Below are positions 24,967 to 37,984 of a stretch of DNA of 64,000 bases, in pieces. Origin of the DNA: Holacanthus passer. Taxonomy: Eukaryota > Chordata > Actinopteri > Pomacanthidae. Each line of letters opens with the position of its first letter. Position 1 is the first letter of the stretch. The notes under the pieces were generated by a model that saw only the letters and a program-made list of their open reading frames with translations, did no database searches and was not told the DNA's origin. The stretch is taken from contig JAFREQ010000035.1 in assembly GCA_025331565.1 (NCBI GenBank), positions 3,906,001-3,970,000 of the forward strand, read 5' to 3'. Made by a program: the position numbers and the translations under genes.

Positions 24967-26150
24967 AGAGGCGATGTTGATTCAGATAAACAGTCTAGGC
25001 AAACCTTGAGAACAGGATGTATCTCGACAGTGGTGGGTGTGCAGAGCTTATTAGGGTAAGACCTGTGCGAAATAGAAAAAAGATTTCACTTTCACTCGGC
25101 ACCTTCTTGGTAATGTCCTCTTGACATACAATATTAAGCTGCTTGAATTCAAGGTTACCAAAAACAGCTTATTCAACCATGTACTTATGACAGAATAGTT
25201 AAAAAGCAGCCGGAATTTAAAGCACAGTCGATTATAAAGCCGTCAAGCTCAAAAAAAAAACCTCAAAGATTTGCTCCCTTTATTCACATTTACTTACTAC
25301 TTAAATCACCTGCATGGTCTATGACATTTAAAGTTGGATACTATAGAGGAAGATTCATTCGGGTGAATGTCCATACAATACTGTAAGGTGTATTGAAACA
25401 CAGGAAACATAAAAGGGATAAAATGGATCTTAATAAGAAAAGCAGTGCTTCTTCTTTTGCCGTCTTTAGCATCAGCTCTGGTTTATTATTGCTTGTATGA
25501 AAGGGTTTTTTTTTATTTATCCAATATATTCTGTACATACTACATTTGGAATTCATTACTAAATTGTGTGCATTTCTTTTTGGTGGTAAATGCAAGGTCA
25601 TGAAGCAAACTGACATATTTACCTCGTATTTGTAAAATAGCCTCCAGTAAAGACTTCATGGTACCTTTTGTTCAATGTAAACACTTCACTTTATGAGGTT
25701 TTCATTTAACAGCCGATCCCTGTACAGCATCAAATATGTTGTATTGTTTTGCTGTGTTCAGTGTTTATTCTCGCTAACTGATCAATAAGTGCGGCACTGC
25801 TGGAATTCGGGCCGAGCATATTTTGTTATCTTGGTAGTGAGAAACAAAGAGCCATTATATATGCTCTATCTCCAAGCCATGATTATAATGCATATGAGAT
25901 TTAAGCTTAGCTTGCACTTGTACAATATGAAGGTGTTTCTGTTTACAGCTGCAAGAAATTCAAGCTTTGTTGTATGTTTAGTCTCAAAGATTTATTTTGT
26001 CAAACTATCATATTTTAAGAATAGTTCTCTGACTTACTGTCCCACTAGCAATGATTGAAATTTAATCTTTGTCCTGTCTATAGTGGATATATTGTTTTCA
26101 TATTTTCATATTTCATATTTCTCTTTATTTTATCTTTTTTCTCTTTCTCT

Positions 26151-26275
26151 GTAGTTAAATTGTCAATATTTTTATTATAGTTAAAGTGTTAATACTTTCT
26201 ACTCTAGTTAAATTGTTGATACTTTTTATTCTAGTTAAATTATTGATAATTTTTCACCCAAGTTGAATTGTTTTT
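26151..26275 (+). repeat. imperfect 27-bp tandem repeat, about 4-5 units
   Basis: Units begin near 26152, 26178, 26206 and 26233, each reading TAGTTAAATTGTTGATAC or a variant followed by a T-rich end. A weaker fifth unit begins near 26261. The array directly precedes the LINE tail at 26310-26385 and may be its 3' UTR. Confidence 0.8.
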
Positions 26276-26309
26276 CAATACTTCTTGTTTATCTACTATT
26301 TATCTTTGC

Positions 26310-26385
26310 TGCTGTAATACTGCAAATTTCCCGGTTGTGGGACTAATACAGGAATATCTTATCTTATTTTATCTTATCTAACATT
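26310..26385 (+). mobile_element. LINE 3' tail (TTATC)n, plus strand
   Basis: CTGCAAATTTCCCGGTTGTG is followed by GGACTAATACAGGAATATC and then TTATC repeats. This is the reverse complement of the tail at 40563-40640 (CCCACAGTGGGGAAATTTGC), so both come from the same or a sister LINE family. It is the only LINE tail here in the sense orientation. Confidence 0.65.
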
Positions 26386-28559
26386 ACACTTCAATTTCTG
26401 CTGCTTAATGTTGAACCATGTGTGAAACAAACACTTCACGATGTCACGATCTAAAATAGTTCAGGCGCTCTCGACTGTGCTCGAAGACTTGTATTTTTGT
26501 CAATAAGGAACTGTTAATAACCTTGAGCAGCTCCTGACAACCCACACTGGTGATTAATGATCTCACTCACCGTGATCAAGTGAACCATCAAAATGTACCG
26601 CTGCCAATAATGCAATGCAACTGCAAGAAGTTGACACCGGGAGAAAATTAAGTACATAAATCCCCTTCCCCTTACTCCAAATTTACAACTCTACACTCAA
26701 ACCGGAGAATTGATGTATCAATCTTTATTTTATCACTTAGCTTTACCTGCCTTTTTTACCCACTAGATTTCTTCCTCAGTGATTACAACAAGCTTAAAGA
26801 AAATGCACTCTATTCAATGACGAAAGTGCTTGATGAGAGTCAGCATATTTGTGGGAAGCTGGAACAAGAGCATTAATCAAGTGCAGGGGCAGACCAATAA
26901 TGGGCTCTGTAATCATGCTGGAGCAGCGCTCTAACTTTGGGCTGCGTCGCCTGGTCATTCATCATCTGGAAAAGCAAGAGGCAGAGAGGGAGATTAATAA
27001 CAAGTACATTAGTCAGTGTTTAGATGCAACCAATGTGCTTCTGGGTCAAGCAACAGAGTCAGAGTGCCAAAAGAGATGATCTTGATTAGCTAATGATTTG
27101 GAAAAGAAACACTGTCAGGATTTAAGTCTGTTGTTGATTTTGGTAACAAATACTTTATGAACTTTAACAGGATAAAAGTTTAAATAGTGCTTCCCACACT
27201 CTGTGCTTTGATTTAATATGTTGCACAACATTTTAAGAAACTTTTTCGACAGTTTTATTGAGAGTTTTCTTCAGCATTTGTTTTCCCAATTTTCCTCCTT
27301 CTGGACTGTCTTGCAGCAGGCATCTTGGGATTGATTGTTTTTTCATCTTTGACTCACTATTCCCTCCATCCACAAGGAGAGCCAGTTAGCATGCACCTCA
27401 CAGCTGAGGCAACCCATTATTTTTGTCTGCCTCACCTTCCCCACCCTCTGTTTTCCTCTGAATTAAGGAGTCATTTGTCAATGCTTTGAGTGCCTGCCAG
27501 AAAGAACTGATGCACAGAATGCCATGTGTTGTCTGTCTAATTCAGAAAAATTGAGTTGCCAAATAAAGAGAAGAAGAATAAGACGTTGGAGCCCGAGAGA
27601 CCCAGCGAATGAACTTGTTTTTAGATTTTGGTACAATGCAATAACAGTGCAATACACCTTTATCACTATGCGAAGCAAGGGCGCAACCCAGAGGCAGTGA
27701 CTGAAAAGCAAGCAAAGAAATAGAATAGTTTTTAATATCAGTATCAGTCTCAACCTGACACCTTGCCGGATCCACTCTGTTTACATTTGCACATTTGTCT
27801 GAAGGAGTCACCGTTGTAAGAACCATCCCAAACTGACTAGTTCTGAAAAAAAAGTGGACAATAAAACCCCTTAACAGCAGGCCCACACTGACTGTCATTT
27901 TCCACCACAACTAACCGGAAGGTCTCCGACAATGAAGCAAACATCATACAAATTGAAGTACTGGCTTGCTACTTGAGGTACATAAACCTGTAGTTACACT
28001 GCTTTAAAATCACAGAACCATCACGTTGCCCCCAGCTACATTTATTTGATTTGTCTTTTATGCGCATATACGCACCATCCACTTTGTAGTACATGCTGAC
28101 TGTGTTAGGTATGCTATACATTTACAATTTAACGATGCATATGCAGTAATTCAGCTGCGAAACAATAAGAGTCTCTTTCAGTGTTCATGGTGACTGATGC
28201 TTCCTGTTCGTGGCGGATTGAGATGCACCTCAGCTGTTTATTAATACCCAACATTCCCCTTTAATGCAGAGTGCCCTCCAAAGGGTTGTTGGGTCTGGTG
28301 GATGGGGATCAGTTTAGGACAGAGCAGGTCTTCACAGAGCTGTATTATAAACAGATGCTATGGAGAAAGTGCCAAGAGTTTCCTGATTATCTGTGACTCA
28401 TTGTTTCACACTCTTGGTTCTTATGAACTATTTAAACTAGTCGTGCTGCGATCAAGCATGATTCACAAGTTGTAGAATAGTGTCTCGTCCTATTTCTAAC
28501 ATTCAAAATAAATCTGCACACTTTGTTAAATAAACGTACAATTCGGCTTCTGTTGCGTT

Positions 28560-28960
28560 GTGTTCAGCTCCCGGGACAGCTTACCAGCTATTGTTTCCTA
28601 CCAACGAAAATTAAGCGCATAAGCGCAAACAACAGTAATAGTTTTTCTCTCTGCATTACGCAGCCACATGACGGTGACCCTCTCATCCACCGGGAGAAAG
28701 TCCAACTGTGCAGCAGCCAGCCAGTGATTTGTCAGTAGTCCCACAACCGCCGGGCACGTCTCACCATGGACAATGCCTGAGTAGGAGAGAGTCCACCGTC
28801 TATCAAGGAGTTTGGTTCCAGAGTCAAAGCTGTGCATAGAGGTGAGCCCAACTGCATTTTGTTGGTACCTCTCAACTCCACGCACCAAATCAGGCACCTT
28901 CACCAAAGATGGATTCCATGTTCTAAGGGCAAGGTTCATTGGCCGACGTCCTTGGCTCTG
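28560..28960 (-). pseudogene. LINE endonuclease fragment (minus strand)
   Basis: The open frame 28598-28939 reads LALRTWNPSLVKVPDLV, RGVERYQQNAVGLTSMHS, GTKLLDRRWTLSYSGI, then AAQLDFLPVDERVTVMWL. It matches the N-terminal part of the apurinic-type endonuclease of a widespread fish LINE as I recall it (VGLTS-H, GW-L-YSG, NERV). Catalytic residues further downstream are missing. This family differs from the LINE at 40.5-44.1 kb. It lies head-to-head with the reverse transcriptase remnant at 29160-29850. Confidence 0.65.
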
Positions 28961-29159
28961 GAACAGTTCACTAGCTTGTTTGCCCCAAGCAGATAATCAA
29001 GTGAATCAAGTTTTGCTTTACTTGGTTCTGTGCGTTTTTTGGTCAGGAAAAAGGTGGTGTACCTTTAGGTATCATGAGAGATGTACTTTGGCATTATAAG
29101 GAGTCCTTGTTGTGAGACATTCAGTTCCAAAACACAAGGGAGATGTGTTTCCCTTTTTT

Positions 29160-29850
29160 CCATTAGGTCAAGCACAATGAATGTGGACATCAGACTCTGA
29201 CAAGAGTGCACCCTGTTCCCTCTGCTGTTTTTGATATTCATCAAGGTGCTGTTGAGGTCCTGAGACTGTCCAGTTCAGAGACGATAAGGCGACATTTCCT
29301 CTGGATTCATATAATGTTTTATTGTGGCTTCATGGTCTATGATCTGTGATGTACATGAGAGTTCGCAGCTGAGTGTGGCCATGTGACACATCAATATCCC
29401 CAAGTCAAAGGCCCATTGATGATGGGCCTGAACCTTCAAGGAGGAGGGAGCAGTGTTAAATGGCAGACTTTATGTCTCTGGGTCTGTCTGCAAGTGTAAT
29501 ATCAGACGGTGGTTATGAAAAGAAAGTGACGACATGAGGCAAAGATCTTGATTTTCTATTCAGTCTTTGTCCTGACCACAGCCTGAAGCAGTGGTTTATC
29601 ACCAAAGGAAATAGACTGATAATATAAGCAGTTTGGTCTTTCACAAAGTGGCTGGCCTCACTCTTCATGCAAGGGTTAGAAGTTCAATAATCAAAGATGA
29701 CCTTGGTTTGAGGCTCCTACTCCTCCACACTGAGACAGTTGAGATGGTTCAGGAATCTGCTCTGCTACGAATGACCCTCCAGTCTGTCTCTTGGAGGAGG
29801 TGTACAACAACTGAAGACCAGATCTTGAGGTAGAACCATGGGGACTTCTT
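29160..29850 (+). pseudogene. LINE reverse transcriptase 3' fragment (plus strand), decayed
   Basis: Plus-strand translation across frames shows CTLFPLLFLIFIKV (compare the G-C-P-LSPLLF motif before the catalytic box), later a KQWFITKGNRLI segment, and VAGLTLHARVRSSIIKDDLG with LRLLLLHTE in the frame at 29633-29833. The last matches the C-terminal region of a fish LINE reverse transcriptase as I remember it. The catalytic DD box is not recognisable and many frame breaks occur. With the inverted endonuclease piece it may be one rearranged insertion. Confidence 0.55.
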
Positions 29851-29929
29851 CTTTCAGCTGACCTTGGAGTACTTTTTGATTCTCGAGGTGTAAGTGGACA
29901 AAGGTACATTAATAAAATCAGAATGCACA

Positions 29930-30384
29930 CATTTGCAAACAAACGGTGTTTACTGACAACAATTTTACAAAGTGCTCCTGAGCCCGTGTTGTAATCTCCT
30001 TTACACAATGATGTGTTTGACAAAGTGTTGAACCTCTCTCCATCCTTGCTTGTGAACGACTGAGTCTTACCAGGGTGAACCTTTCATACCCAATCATGAT
30101 CCTATCACCTGTTACCAATGAGCCTGTTTACCTGTGGAATGATCCAAACAGGTGGTTTTGGATCATTCCACAACTTTCACAGTCTTTTGTTGCTCCTGTC
30201 CCAACTTGTTTGAAACGTGTTGCTGCCATCAAATTCAGAATAAGCAGAAATTGACAATTTGATGAGATCAAACAATAAATATATTGTGTTTTCAATTGAG
30301 TATATGTCAAAAAGGATTCACAAATGATCACTGTTTTATTTATGTTTTACAAAGCATCCCAACTTTTTTGGAATCAGGGTTGTA
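29930..30384 (+). mobile_element. DNA transposon right end, truncated, with terminal repeat
   Basis: The segment contains CATCCTTGCTTGTGAACGA, CATACCCAATCATGATCC, TCCTGTCCCAACTTG, GAAACGTGTTGCTG and ends CCCAACTTTTTTGGAATCAG then GGTTGTA. I recognise this as the end of a high-copy fish DNA transposon whose other end should start TACAACC. No matching left end is visible nearby, so the copy is truncated. A perfect 16-bp inverted repeat (30133-30148 and 30157-30172) lies inside. Superfamily not assigned. Confidence 0.7.
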
Positions 30385-32459
30385 TAAAGTAATTACGGAA
30401 CAACAAACAAATGTGAACTTTTAAGCAGTTTTTGGGGGCATCTTCATTTTGTGTATTTAGAGAGTTCAGTTCACATATCCTGTGGCTATCCTAAAGAATG
30501 CTAACCCAAACAAGGCTGAATAAATACAATTAAATACACAAATTTGAGATATCCTCCAGCGACTCTGGCTTGTTTGACCGAAAGGTTAATTTTCCACCCT
30601 GTGTACAAATACTGTTTATTTAGCCTAGAGAAAGGCATGCATCTTCCAAAATGCTTGACTACAGCAGAGCAGCTTATGTGGCCAACAAAACAGTAAACTG
30701 TAATATATTGCCAGAAAAAGACAGTGTGTTTGGAGGGTTGCATTAGCGCATCGATCTTGAGTACTGGGAATTACTGGGTGGCATCAATACTGCTAATGCA
30801 TAATGGGTCTGCCATAACCATGTCACCAGTTTTTATTAGGGACCATAAAACAATTCTTAATTTGCTGCAAGCAGAAGGTGGCATTTTAATTATCTTAAAA
30901 GTCTAGTAGCATTGTTTAAACAAAGGCTCTGATATCTAAAATGATTAGAATATTATAATTTTGAATATGATTGTTATTTCATGCTCCATTTTGTGGTCAA
31001 CAGACTAAAACCATTCTGCAATTTTAATTGATGTCTTTCATAACCACATTTGAATGAATACTCAAGTCAGGTGGAACACAGGAATAGTTCATTAGTTGGC
31101 CATTAATACCACAAAGTGCAAGTAGCCACAAGGTTCCCATATAAAGTATACAAAAAATAAATGACTCCATGAATCAAATAGAAAAATATTTTGGACTGAC
31201 GTATTGCTTTCTGGGCTCTTTTGGTCGACATCACTTTCTCATATCCAGAGTGTGTGACAGTGAGTGATTTGCTATTAGCACAGCAGTGTGTCAAGAAAGG
31301 TTTGATTCTGCAAAGGGGACAGTTCCAGTGTGCCGTCCGTGGGCTGTAATACTTCACTGCTCGCAGAAGGAAGATGTGCCAATTATGGGCTGATGTGTCA
31401 TAAATCTAACGTGAAAACCAAATATTTAAAATGAAGAAACTCTCGCTCAAAACAGTATGAAGTGTCGCACGGAGTTCGAAATGCTGATCACACAGGGACA
31501 GAAAAAAAAAGATCCTACATATTCTGTAATTGAAAAGGTAGGGAGACAGCGTCTGCCTATATCTACCCGCAATACATCCCTGCTTATATTAATAAGATAT
31601 GAATTTTGAAGGTGTTTTTGTCAATGCTGTGCACAGAGCATTCCTGCCTTTTTGATGAATTTTAATGCTTTGCCTTTCATCTTTGCCTGAAGCCAATGAC
31701 AAGGTCACAATATACAATTCCTTTCACAAAAAAAAAATTTTAACAGTGAGTTCTGAGCCAATAAGAGTTCCCTTTGCCATCTTTGCAAACGGAAGAAACT
31801 TTGCAAGATAAATCACTTTGTGATGGTAAATACACACTTTAGAGAGGTTACTTCGGGACATTTTAATCAAATTAACAGCAACGTCATTACGTGTATGGTT
31901 TGCTCAGCGGCCCCTGTTTTCACTTTCTTCTTTGACATTGTCACGTAAGCACCCAAGTACACAGAGACAAAGACGTACGCAAACAGTGACAGTGACAGTC
32001 CTCCAGAATCCTCCTTGCTCAGCAGGGCATCTGTCTTCCCATCATTCCAGATCTTGTTGCTGTTTGTAGAGTCGAGTCGCCCTCACAACACACTGTGTTC
32101 CCCATGGTCCCATTGCAAGAGACAGTGCTTTTGTTTCTTTGCAAAGGAAAACACAGGGGTTGCTTACCCCTTCGTTCGCTCTGACAGCGGGCATGCAGAG
32201 CTCAGTGTATGGGCATGGCTGAGCATGCAGAAGTGAACAGCAGCTGAGCTATGCAGCATTGGTCAAGCTGACATTTCTCAGAAGAAAGCACAAACATCCA
32301 GCATTTGGAAATGATAGATTCCTCTTTCTGAATATAATGATTTTTGTAAACAGTGGAGGCCCTGGCAATGGTGGAGACTGACACACACATATACGAATAT
32401 AACGTACACAGATCTCTAACAACACCCAATCTGAACCGAAAACATAGTTATTTGCTCAA

Positions 32460-32905
32460 TTTTGGGGCTCTGGGCTTGGTAATGTCAGTCCATCCACCAC
32501 TTTATTCTGTCAGAAATATCTCAAAAACTGACCACTCCATTATGCATTATATATCTAGAGTGCCATGAACTTTTGTACAGACATTCATGGTCCCCAGAGG
32601 ATGAAGCCTATTGACTTTATCGATCCCCTGACTTTTCCCATAGCACTACCATGAGGTTAGCATTTGTCAGTTTTGAGTGACATGTCTCAACAATTACTGG
32701 ATGGATGCACAGTCAAGCCCCTTCCAGGATGAATTGTATTATCTTTGATGATTGCATCTTGTGCCATCATCAGGTGAAAGGTTTCATTCGTCCAATACTT
32801 GCTAATTACCAGTTATTAGTATGCAACATGATGAACATTACCTGCTGAAGATCGACAGCATCGTCATTGTGAGCATGTTAGCATGCTGAGCATTTAAGTA
32901 CAAAT
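32460..32905. repeat. degenerate dispersed teleost repeat
   Basis: GTACAGACATTCATGGTCCC, AGAGGATGAAGCC, CTACCATGAGGTTAGCA, TGTCTCAACAATTACTGGAT, CCATCATCAGGTGAAA and GAGCATGTTAGCATGCTGAG occur in the order I know from a common percomorph repeat. The family is built of two related halves, each with a version of CTCAACAATTACTGGATGG. No coding frame is present. Confidence 0.65.
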
Positions 32906-33059
32906 AATGCACGTTTAATAAAATACGGAATAAAAACATCCTTATACAGCCCAGTATTACACCAAAACATGTAATAGACGTGCAGATCCACTAGAGCATA
33001 GCGTGTCTGTGTCACACCTCCCCTAAGCACGAAAAATGCATGTGTATGAAGGTGCATTA

Positions 33060-33072
33060 CCAGCAGGGGGCG
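33060..33072 (+). promoter_or_regulatory. CTCF-core-like motif
   Basis: CCAGCAGGGGGCG is a full match to the commonly quoted CTCF core and is not inside a repeat that I recognise. The flanks are locally GC-richer than the intron (33055-33150). Binding cannot be judged from sequence. Confidence 0.3.
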
Positions 33073-34103
33073 AAAGTGATGAGCGTAACGGATGAACGTA
33101 GTTTAAAGAGCGACCACGTTGGGGCGAGGTCGAGGTGGATGGATGGGTCTTACTTACATCAAACTGACACGGTGGATTTGCAATTTGGCATGAAATGTCA
33201 AAAACAAAATTAATGACAGGAATATAATACATTTGGTTAAAGAAATGAGAAACAAAGAAATGAGGAATAAATTAATTTTACTCTACCATTTACCTTTCAT
33301 TGCCTCTGTTTATCTTTCAGTGTGTGCGCATTTGTGTGTGCCTTTCCTTTTTTTTTTGTTCTTCTGCCAGCTGAGGCGGGCCCGGATGCTTTGGCCTTGG
33401 ATTAGTCCTGAGAGTTTATGGATGGAGAATACTGATTCCCTCGACTCTCCATCAATACGCTGTGACAAACATGTCCAATTAATGCCAGTGAACTGATTAG
33501 TCTCAGACATGACCCACCACGAACCGGCATGAACCCACCGAAGCTGAAACAACTTTTAAAACAGTTGCTTTAAAGACGCTGTATAACATAAGCCCTAGGG
33601 TACAACCATTTTAAACTTCTGATGGATTGGGTTTATTAACTTTTTGCCTTTGCACTGTCAGTCACACAATGAAAAAAACTGTTATATCAAGAAACAAAAA
33701 AATCCTGTATTCAATAACAGGTTTGTTATTGTCTGTGCTCATTGTCTCAATTTTCTTTGTATTAATATTTTAGATATTAAGCTGACATTTATAACCTTTT
33801 AGAAAGAAAAACATAAGTTGCATTAGGCTACAAATAGTCATTAATTGCAGGTGGAAGGGTAAAAGCCACCAAACAAGCACAGTTTTGTCACATTATGTGC
33901 AGACATGAATAGCTTCTTAATTGCATTAGAAACATCAAGGTTATGAGAGGCTGCTTTCCAGGTGGTGAGGGATTATGTTCAGCTGCTCGAGTATCTCACT
34001 TGTCATTACTTAGTACTAGTATGTTCTTATTTGCACTGTGAAAACATATGGAAACACATCTGGATTTTCTTCTTTTAAACATTTTTTTTCCCCTCCACAC
34101 CAG

Positions 34104-34254
34104 GGAAGAGGCCATGATGTCCACTTACTTTGAGACGGTGGAGGACCTACTGGCATCCTTCGGGCCGGTCCGCGACTGCTCCAAAGATAACGGCGGCTGC
34201 AAGAAGAACTTCAAATGCGTGTCTGACAGACAGTTAGACTCATCTGGCTGCATG
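34104..34254 (+). CDS. astn1: astrotactin exon E: EGF-2, first four cysteines
   Basis: The exon follows TCCACACCAG and ends at ATG before donor GTAAGT (151 nt). It reads EEAMMSTYFETVEDLL, then ASFGPVRDCSKDNGG, then CKKNFKCVSDRQLDSSGCM. Cysteines 1 to 4 of EGF-2 are visible (RDC, GGC, FKC, SGC). It enters in phase 2 and leaves in phase 0, so the cut falls between the Met and Cys of the C-x-C pair of the domain. The part before RDC is the end of the conserved linker. Loss of this exon alone would shift frame; loss together with exon F (318 nt combined) would not. Confidence 0.96.
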
Positions 34255-37200
34255 GTAAGTGTGAGGCGTGTGCATTAAATTCACCTGTGTGGATGCCACC
34301 AGGGTTTATTCAAATATTTACCATTTAATGACTGGCGGGTTCAGAGGTGTAATATCTGTAATAAAGTGTACAGTAAAAACTACTGGGAGTAAGGGTCTGT
34401 GTGAGAGACGTGTTTGCCTGTGATAGACCTACTGATAAAAGGCCTAGTAGTTACACTTATCATCCCGGCTGTCAGCTGAACTGACGCTGAGCTGCAGCTA
34501 ACTAGCTATCAGAGCTCAGAAGGTGTTGACAAGCGTTTTCAGAGGGGCAGCCGACTAGATCCACAGTAGAAATGCTGGAGTTGAGCATTTAGTGTGGCTA
34601 GACGCACGGGAGCTGCAGATGCATGCTGTCTGGGCATGCTGGGATTCAAGCCTGTCACTGTCTGTGGACTTCAGTCATAATTGTGCACTGAAAACATTGG
34701 AAAACTGTGGAATCAGGAACAGCCAATTACCTCAACACTATTGAAGAAATCAACAAATAAAATGACTGTGCTGCTCAGTAGTTATTGCAGGACTTTGCAA
34801 CAAAAAGACTGAGTGAGTACTGAAGTGATAGAGGTATATATTTTAAAGTTCCTTCATTTCCATAATCACCTCTTTTTAAGATTTCTCCCCCGCTCGTTAA
34901 ATTTGTATGCCATCTGCCATATAACGGGCTTTTGTGATATTTCCAAGCAATCCATAACATTTTTATGTGCAGTTTACAGCCATAATTAGTATGCTTTGGT
35001 GTTACTGTATGCTCATTAATGTCCATATAGATACTATGGGGCCTGTAGTCGGAAGGATCACACTGTTGTTGTGCGTGCCCTTGTATTCGCTGCACCCGGG
35101 TTTAACCTCTGTGTGATACTGGCTGCTTCAGTCCGGTTAAGATATATGTGAGCTTACAGTAACTACTTATCCACTTGGAATTTGGGGAATACACAGAAAT
35201 TGCCTTTTGAAAAAGATAATAAGGTTTATCAGTCACTGTAATGACTAGAATGGGGCCCTTCTTCGCTATATAATATGAATCAATAGGAACTGGTCCAGTG
35301 ACGACAACGGCACAGTAGCAGTAAAGCTTTTTGTAATATACTTTTTTGCCCATTTGACTATTATGTTTAGACAGTGTATTATGAATTATATATTTAATAC
35401 ATGTGTTCACGTCCCTCTTTGATTCACAATCCCGGCTTTGATTTTAGATGTAACATTGTAAACCGCAGTGCAAAAGAGATTTTCTCCTGGCATATTTACA
35501 AGTCCAGGGTGACTGGAAAAGTCCAATGCCAGGCTTTTGACAGCATGGGGCGGGCCTGGGTTGTAAAGTAATTAAATTGATGAGCCATCTCAATTGCTGG
35601 AGGATAGTTTGGCGAGTCATTAAGAGCTTGGACGGGGCTATAAATCGACCGGTCTTTTTGTTGTTTGTGTCGACCAAAGACAAACACTGATACGGCAATT
35701 TTCTTGTTCTCCCTTTTTTTTTTTTTTTTTTCCCTTATCTTCCTGGAAATAAAGGAAGGCTTGCTTCTGTTCAAGCAAAAATCTCTACTTGCTGTATTCA
35801 TGAAATCCCTCTCAGTGAAACTAGTCTTCACTCCTTTTGGCACACCCTTATCATCCACAAATGATGACACTGATCACAAATGATGAATAACAACTGACAC
35901 TTTATAGAATAAACTAAACACCTGTGCAGTGCTTGTAATATTTTCAGTAAGACCTTTTTAATCTTTTTTTTTTAATATATATTTATACTGTAGATGAAGT
36001 TATTCTGCCTCTGCAACTCATCCCCCACGATTTACCTCCTGCTGTGTCACCATGACTACTACTCCATATTAATAAACCTGAGTCATATCCCCCATCATTC
36101 ATCTGAACCCAAGACAATTTCCACCCCTGACATATTTAGTAGCTCGTGGCTGTTTTTTTAATGTCTAAGACATGTTTTCGTCGGCACATAGTGGTAATTG
36201 CCTTTCGCCCCAAATGTGTTGACGGTGTAATGTTCATCATTTTGTTTCTGATGATATGATAACACGTTATAATAACCCCAGGTCTCTGCAGTCGTGTGCC
36301 GTTCTTCAGCTGTGCCACCCGAGCACCCGCGCTGTGGATAATTTATTAAAAATATGCATGAATGGTAGCAGCACGGTGTCACTCTTCTCTTGCATAGTAC
36401 AAGTAAATTCTTCTTCCAACAAAATGCAAGTAGTCTGTTTGGTGGCATTTTAAAGGCATCCATTCATTCTCCAAATGATGAAATACTCACACAAGTTGCA
36501 TTCATTTTCTCCTTAATGCAACATTGAAATGTATACGTGTTTTGTGTAATAATATTCACAATTATGATATTCACTTTTTATGCTTTTATCTAAAATTATT
36601 GTGCCTAATTTAACACATTTTAAAGTATGTTTGCATTTATTAAATTAAATATTTAGGGGCCTTTGCTGTATTAGTGTAAATTCAGCCATGTTAACTTATG
36701 TACATGCTCTTGATAGCATGAAATAGCAGATATCTGTAAAATAATTTATAGCTTCATCTGTAACAGTGGTTCAAACCATGTTTTATGTATTTTCACCCTG
36801 GTAGTAACATTTGCATCCTATACAGTGCTGTGAAATTGAGCAGGCAGTTTCCCATACTGAACCTGTACCGAGATGAATCCCTATTAGACCCAGAGGTGCA
36901 AAGTCAAAGACAGTGGAGAGGGTGTGTATAAAATATGAATGAGTATGTGCTAATAAGCCTTTGGATTGTTTGTCAAACCGCATCAAGCCTCTGGACATGT
37001 TGTGTCAGATTTTATTAACAGTTATCACACATGTGCATAAGCAAAAACACACATAGGACACACACATATTTTATATCTCCCATAGCTGACCATCAGCACA
37101 AGCAGAACCAAAATCAAAGAAGCACCCTGAATATAGACATGAAAGAACCGAAAAATTAAGAGATACACACTTTTTCAAGCTTTTTTTCTAGACCTCACCT

Positions 37201-37984
37201 GAAAAGGCTCAGAAAGACTTTAGCTCCAGCTCCCATTTTCAGAAAGCATAAGCACTGTATGAACTATTACTGAAAATGAATCAGAACAGTCTTCACGCCT
37301 CTGTGTGCAGCTGATTAATACGCAGACAAAGAGACTGACAAAGCCTTCTAGTCTTCAAAGATTAACTCGGAGGATCACAGACACAGTGGTATTATTTTCC
37401 TTTGTGACTCTTTTGGGTTGGTGTTATTTTAACCACCCTTGTCAGAGTGGGTGCTAACACGGAGCAGCGACATGCCACACGGAGGGCTTAAAATCCATTA
37501 TCAGACTCAGTCCCTCAAGGCTGTCTCTGCTCTTAAGACAGTTGAAATGCATTTCCAAAGAATTAAATTCTAGTCAGAGCCGGAGCTGAAGTTTCAGAGA
37601 CATTGCTTATTCCATTTTTTTTTTTTGCCTGTGTTCCCTTTCTGCCGCCGCTGAGCCGGAGAGGATGACAGGTGGTTTATTCTTGTGCTCGCTAACCTCA
37701 GCTTATAACAGCAGCTGTTGTAAGAGCAGGTTAGAGACTTTAGACAGGTAATGTTTTCGTGCCTTCCTCTTTCATCGCTCGGCTCATGTTGTACCAGTCG
37801 CTCATGTTATGCATTACACAAGCAATGCGCTGAGCAAGACTGTGTTGTTCTGCTGTTTGCATCACAGCCTGCACTCGTGCTTAGTGTTCTCCACTGTTTG
37901 AAATGGATAGCGGTTACTAGAAATGTTGCAGCGCTAATGGTTGCTTAAAGAAGGAAGAGAGAAGGAAGTAATATATTTAATTAG

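Larger units (their letters stand above)
19952..34103 (+). other. astrotactin intron D-E (14.2 kb)
   Basis: A phase-2 intron with donor GTCAGT. It contains the listed LINE tails, SINE, tandem array, rearranged LINE, DNA transposon end and dispersed repeat. The stretches 19960-23260, 23340-24800, 24970-26150, 26390-28540, 30390-32450 and 33080-34100 show nothing I can name, apart from a small hairpin at 22831-22865 and short A or T runs. Confidence 0.85.
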
